Source: Treponema sp. (GTDB lineage: Bacteria > Spirochaetota > Spirochaetia > Treponematales > Breznakiellaceae). From it: 5,834 bases of DNA. Shown one piece after another: positions 3,889-5,834 of this stretch. Made by a program: the position numbers and the translations under genes. The stretch's first letter is position 1; each line of letters opens with the position of its first letter. The stretch covers positions 1-5,834 of the forward strand of contig JAIRNB010000197.1 in NCBI GenBank assembly GCA_031258265.1, in the 5' to 3' direction. The notes below the pieces were generated by a model. The model was not told the origin of the DNA, searched no databases, and was given only the letters and a program-made list of their open reading frames with translations.

Positions 3889-5829
3889 TTATACAACCTC
3901 GTCGATTAGGTTCTTCATGATGTATTCCCTGCGCTCCGGGGTATTCTTGCCCATGTAAAAATCCAGGACCTGGGGAACGGTGCGCAGGGTGTTTACCGAA
4001 ACCGGCACCAGGCGCATATCCTCCCCGATAAACTGGCCGAATTCTTTGGGGTTGATCTCCCCCAGGCCCTTAAAGCGGGTAACTTCGCTGCCAGCTCCCA
4101 GTTCCGCCACGAAAGCATCCCGCTCTTTTTCGGTATAGCAGTAACGGGTTTCCTTTTTTGTCCGTACCCGGAACAGGGGAGTTTCCAGGATAAAGACCCG
4201 CCCCGCGGTTACCAGTTCTTCAAAATAGGAGAGAAAAAAGGTAAGGAGCAGATTCCTGATATGGAAACCGTCAAAGTCCGCGTCGGTGGCGATAACGATT
4301 CTGCCGTAGCGCAGGCCCGATGGATCATTTTCGATCCCCAGGGCCATCATCATGTTGTAGAGTTCCTCGTTTTTATAAATGGCGGCCCTTTTTTTGCCAA
4401 ACATATTCTCCACCTTCCCCCGGAGGGCAAAGATGGCCTGGGTCATCACATCCCGGCTGGACACCATGGACCCCGCGGCGGAATCCCCTTCAGTAATAAA
4501 AATAGTGGAATTTTCCCCCTCCGCGCCGTCTTCCAAATGGAATTTGCAGTCCTTTAATTTGGGAATCTTAAGGGTGATTTTTTTCGCCGCTTCCCGGGCC
4601 TCTTTTTTTACCTGGTTAAGTTCGGTCCGCAGGCTTTCGTTGGCTAAGATTTTCCGTTCCAGGGCCTTTCCCGCTTCCTGGTTTTTGTGGAGCCAGTCTT
4701 CCACCGCTTCCCGGGTCTCCTGGACAATCCAGGACCGGATGTCCGAATTTCCCAGTTTGTTCTTGGTCTGACTTTCAAAAACGGGGTTTTTTATTTTTAT
4801 CGCCACGGCGGCAATGGTTCCTTCCCGAATATCCTCGCTGCGATAGTCCTTTTTAAAATAGGCCTGAATCCCCTTAAGAAACCCTTCTTTGAAGGCGGAA
4901 AGATGGGTTCCCCCGTCACTGGTAAACTGGCCGTTCACAAAGGAAAAATACTCCTCCCCATAGTTGTTGGTATGGGTAAAGGCAAACTCCAGGCTGCCGG
5001 AGACCGCGCCGTCCTTGGCGTTGCCCCCTCCCTTGTAGTAGCCCATGGGGTAGAGACTCTCATCCCCTGTCTCCTCGGCCAGAAGATCGTAGAGCCCCCT
5101 GCCGGAGAAGAACTGCTTGCCGTTAAAAGCCAGGGTGAGGCCCGCGTTGAGGTACGCATAATTCTGCACCCGCCGTTCCACAAATTCGCTGTTAAAATGG
5201 TAATCCCCAAAAACCTGGCCGTCCGGGACAAATTCAACAAAGGTGCCGTCCTTCTGGACAGCGGATTTGGAAGAGGGGAATTTCCCCTTCCGTTCACCTT
5301 TTAATATGCCCCGCTCGAAGATCGCCTCCGCAAATTCCCCCTGGCGGATGGAGACCACCCGGAAATGGGAAGAAAGGGCGTTCACCGCCTTGGTCCCTAC
5401 CCCGTTGAGGCCCACGGAAAACTGGAACACATCATCGTTGTACTTGGCCCCGGTGTTGATCACCGACACACATTCCACCAGTTTTCCCAGGGGGATACCC
5501 CGGCCGTAGTCCCGGACTTTGACCACCGCCCCGGCCGGCTGTTCCTTTATCTGAATCTCGATAAGTTTCCCGTTGCCCATGATAAACTCATCAATACTGT
5601 TATCAATTACTTCTTTAAGGAGTACATAGATTCCGTCATCAGGATTACTGCCATCCCCAAGCCTGCCGATGTACATTCCGGTCCGCAGCCTGATATGTTC
5701 CAGAGAAGAAAGGGTCTTTACTTTGGATTCGTCGTAAACACCCTTTACCGAAGGGCCGCCGGAAGGCGAAGTGGGGCGTTTCCCCGCTTTAGCGCTGCGG
5801 ACGGTAGTTTCTTTTGTTTTTATTGCCAT
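3889..5829 (-). CDS. parE: DNA topoisomerase IV subunit B (ParE-like; GyrB family)
   Basis: The ATPase/TOPRIM subunit of a type IIA topoisomerase, acting with an A subunit (ParC/GyrA) to pass DNA duplexes and decatenate or relax DNA. It has 646 residues, normal for ParE/GyrB without the long proteobacterial insert. The GHKL ATPase domain has EVIDNSIDE (73-81; Glu73 the likely general base), RDYGRGIP (106-113), GLNGVGTKAVNALS (140-153), and the transducer Gln-Thr-Lys in ESQTKNKLG (352-360). The TOPRIM domain has TEGDSAAGS (446-454; Glu447) and acidic DADFDG (516-521). The tail has RFKGLGEINPKEF (585-597) and MGKNTPERR (626-634). DYGRGIPLGK, GLNGVGTKAVNALS and the MGKNTPER tail favour ParE over GyrB, but a GyrB assignment cannot be fully excluded without a tree. 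The first 30 residues are a Lys/Ser/Pro-rich extension. Only AGGTT is visible before the ATG, as the window ends there, so the ribosome site is cut off. No parC is in view. Confidence 0.93.
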   Translation of the reverse strand: MAIKTKETTVRSAKAGKRPTSPSGGPSVKGVYDESKVKTLSSLEHIRLRTGMYIGRLGDGSNPDDGIYVLLKEVIDNSIDEFIMGNGKLIEIQIKEQPAGAVVKVRDYGRGIPLGKLVECVSVINTGAKYNDDVFQFSVGLNGVGTKAVNALSSHFRVVSIRQGEFAEAIFERGILKGERKGKFPSSKSAVQKDGTFVEFVPDGQVFGDYHFNSEFVERRVQNYAYLNAGLTLAFNGKQFFSGRGLYDLLAEETGDESLYPMGYYKGGGNAKDGAVSGSLEFAFTHTNNYGEEYFSFVNGQFTSDGGTHLSAFKEGFLKGIQAYFKKDYRSEDIREGTIAAVAIKIKNPVFESQTKNKLGNSDIRSWIVQETREAVEDWLHKNQEAGKALERKILANESLRTELNQVKKEAREAAKKITLKIPKLKDCKFHLEDGAEGENSTIFITEGDSAAGSMVSSRDVMTQAIFALRGKVENMFGKKRAAIYKNEELYNMMMALGIENDPSGLRYGRIVIATDADFDGFHIRNLLLTFFLSYFEELVTAGRVFILETPLFRVRTKKETRYCYTEKERDAFVAELGAGSEVTRFKGLGEINPKEFGQFIGEDMRLVPVSVNTLRTVPQVLDFYMGKNTPERREYIMKNLIDEVV

Positions 5830-5834
5830 AACCT

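Noticed and set aside
3347..3958. Possible small proteins across the hairpin element (for example 3541-3777 and 3608-3958 plus; 3347-3763 and 3664-3861 minus)
   Set aside because: The frames run through palindromes and terminal repeats, lack ribosome sites and recognisable motifs, and two of them overlap the ends of real genes. Their composition follows the repeats.
4261..5509. Plus-strand frames (and an extra minus frame) inside parE
   Set aside because: They overlap conserved ATPase and TOPRIM motifs of the minus-strand gene and have no independent support.

Overview
This window holds two complete protein genes, one partial gene and two structured intergenic regions. GC content is moderately high, with many CCC/GGG-rich codons. 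The protein signatures suggest an anaerobic Gram-negative bacterium. My best guess is a spirochaete of the Treponema group, because it combines a divergent EF-G paralogue with a ParE of the type that carries DYGRGIPLGK and GLNGVGTKAVNALS. A Bacteroidota-like source cannot be excluded from the sequence alone.

Layout. (1) Bases 1-1033, minus strand: the N-terminal 344 residues of a glutamate/lysine/arginine-rich, probably coiled-coil protein whose reading frame runs off the left edge. (2) Bases 1034-1275: a 242-bp divergent intergenic region with nested inverted repeats. These include a 13-bp hairpin with a GAAA loop, two more small palindromes, and a 10-base word placed in opposite orientations just upstream of the two start codons. 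(3) Bases 1276-3366, plus strand: a 696-residue EF-G-like translational GTPase with all five EF-G domains but non-canonical GTPase motifs. (4) Bases 3367-3888: a 522-bp gap between the convergent genes, mostly filled by a 447-bp non-coding element (3390-3836). It is bounded by 45-bp inverted repeats with one mismatch and packed with perfect hairpins. (5) Bases 3889-5829, minus strand: a complete 646-residue type IIA topoisomerase B subunit, most like ParE.

How the parts relate. The coiled-coil gene and the EF-G-like gene diverge from a shared control region and could be co-regulated from it. The EF-G-like gene and parE converge on the hairpin-rich element, which may terminate or insulate transcription from both sides. 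No functional link between the EF-G paralogue and the topoisomerase is evident. The most interesting item is the palindromic element at 3390-3836. Its two arms look like inverted copies of one module, and one hairpin differs between them at two base pairs with both changes compensated, which suggests the folded form matters. Next are the loss of the GTPase histidine in the EF-G paralogue and the nested inverted repeats upstream of it.
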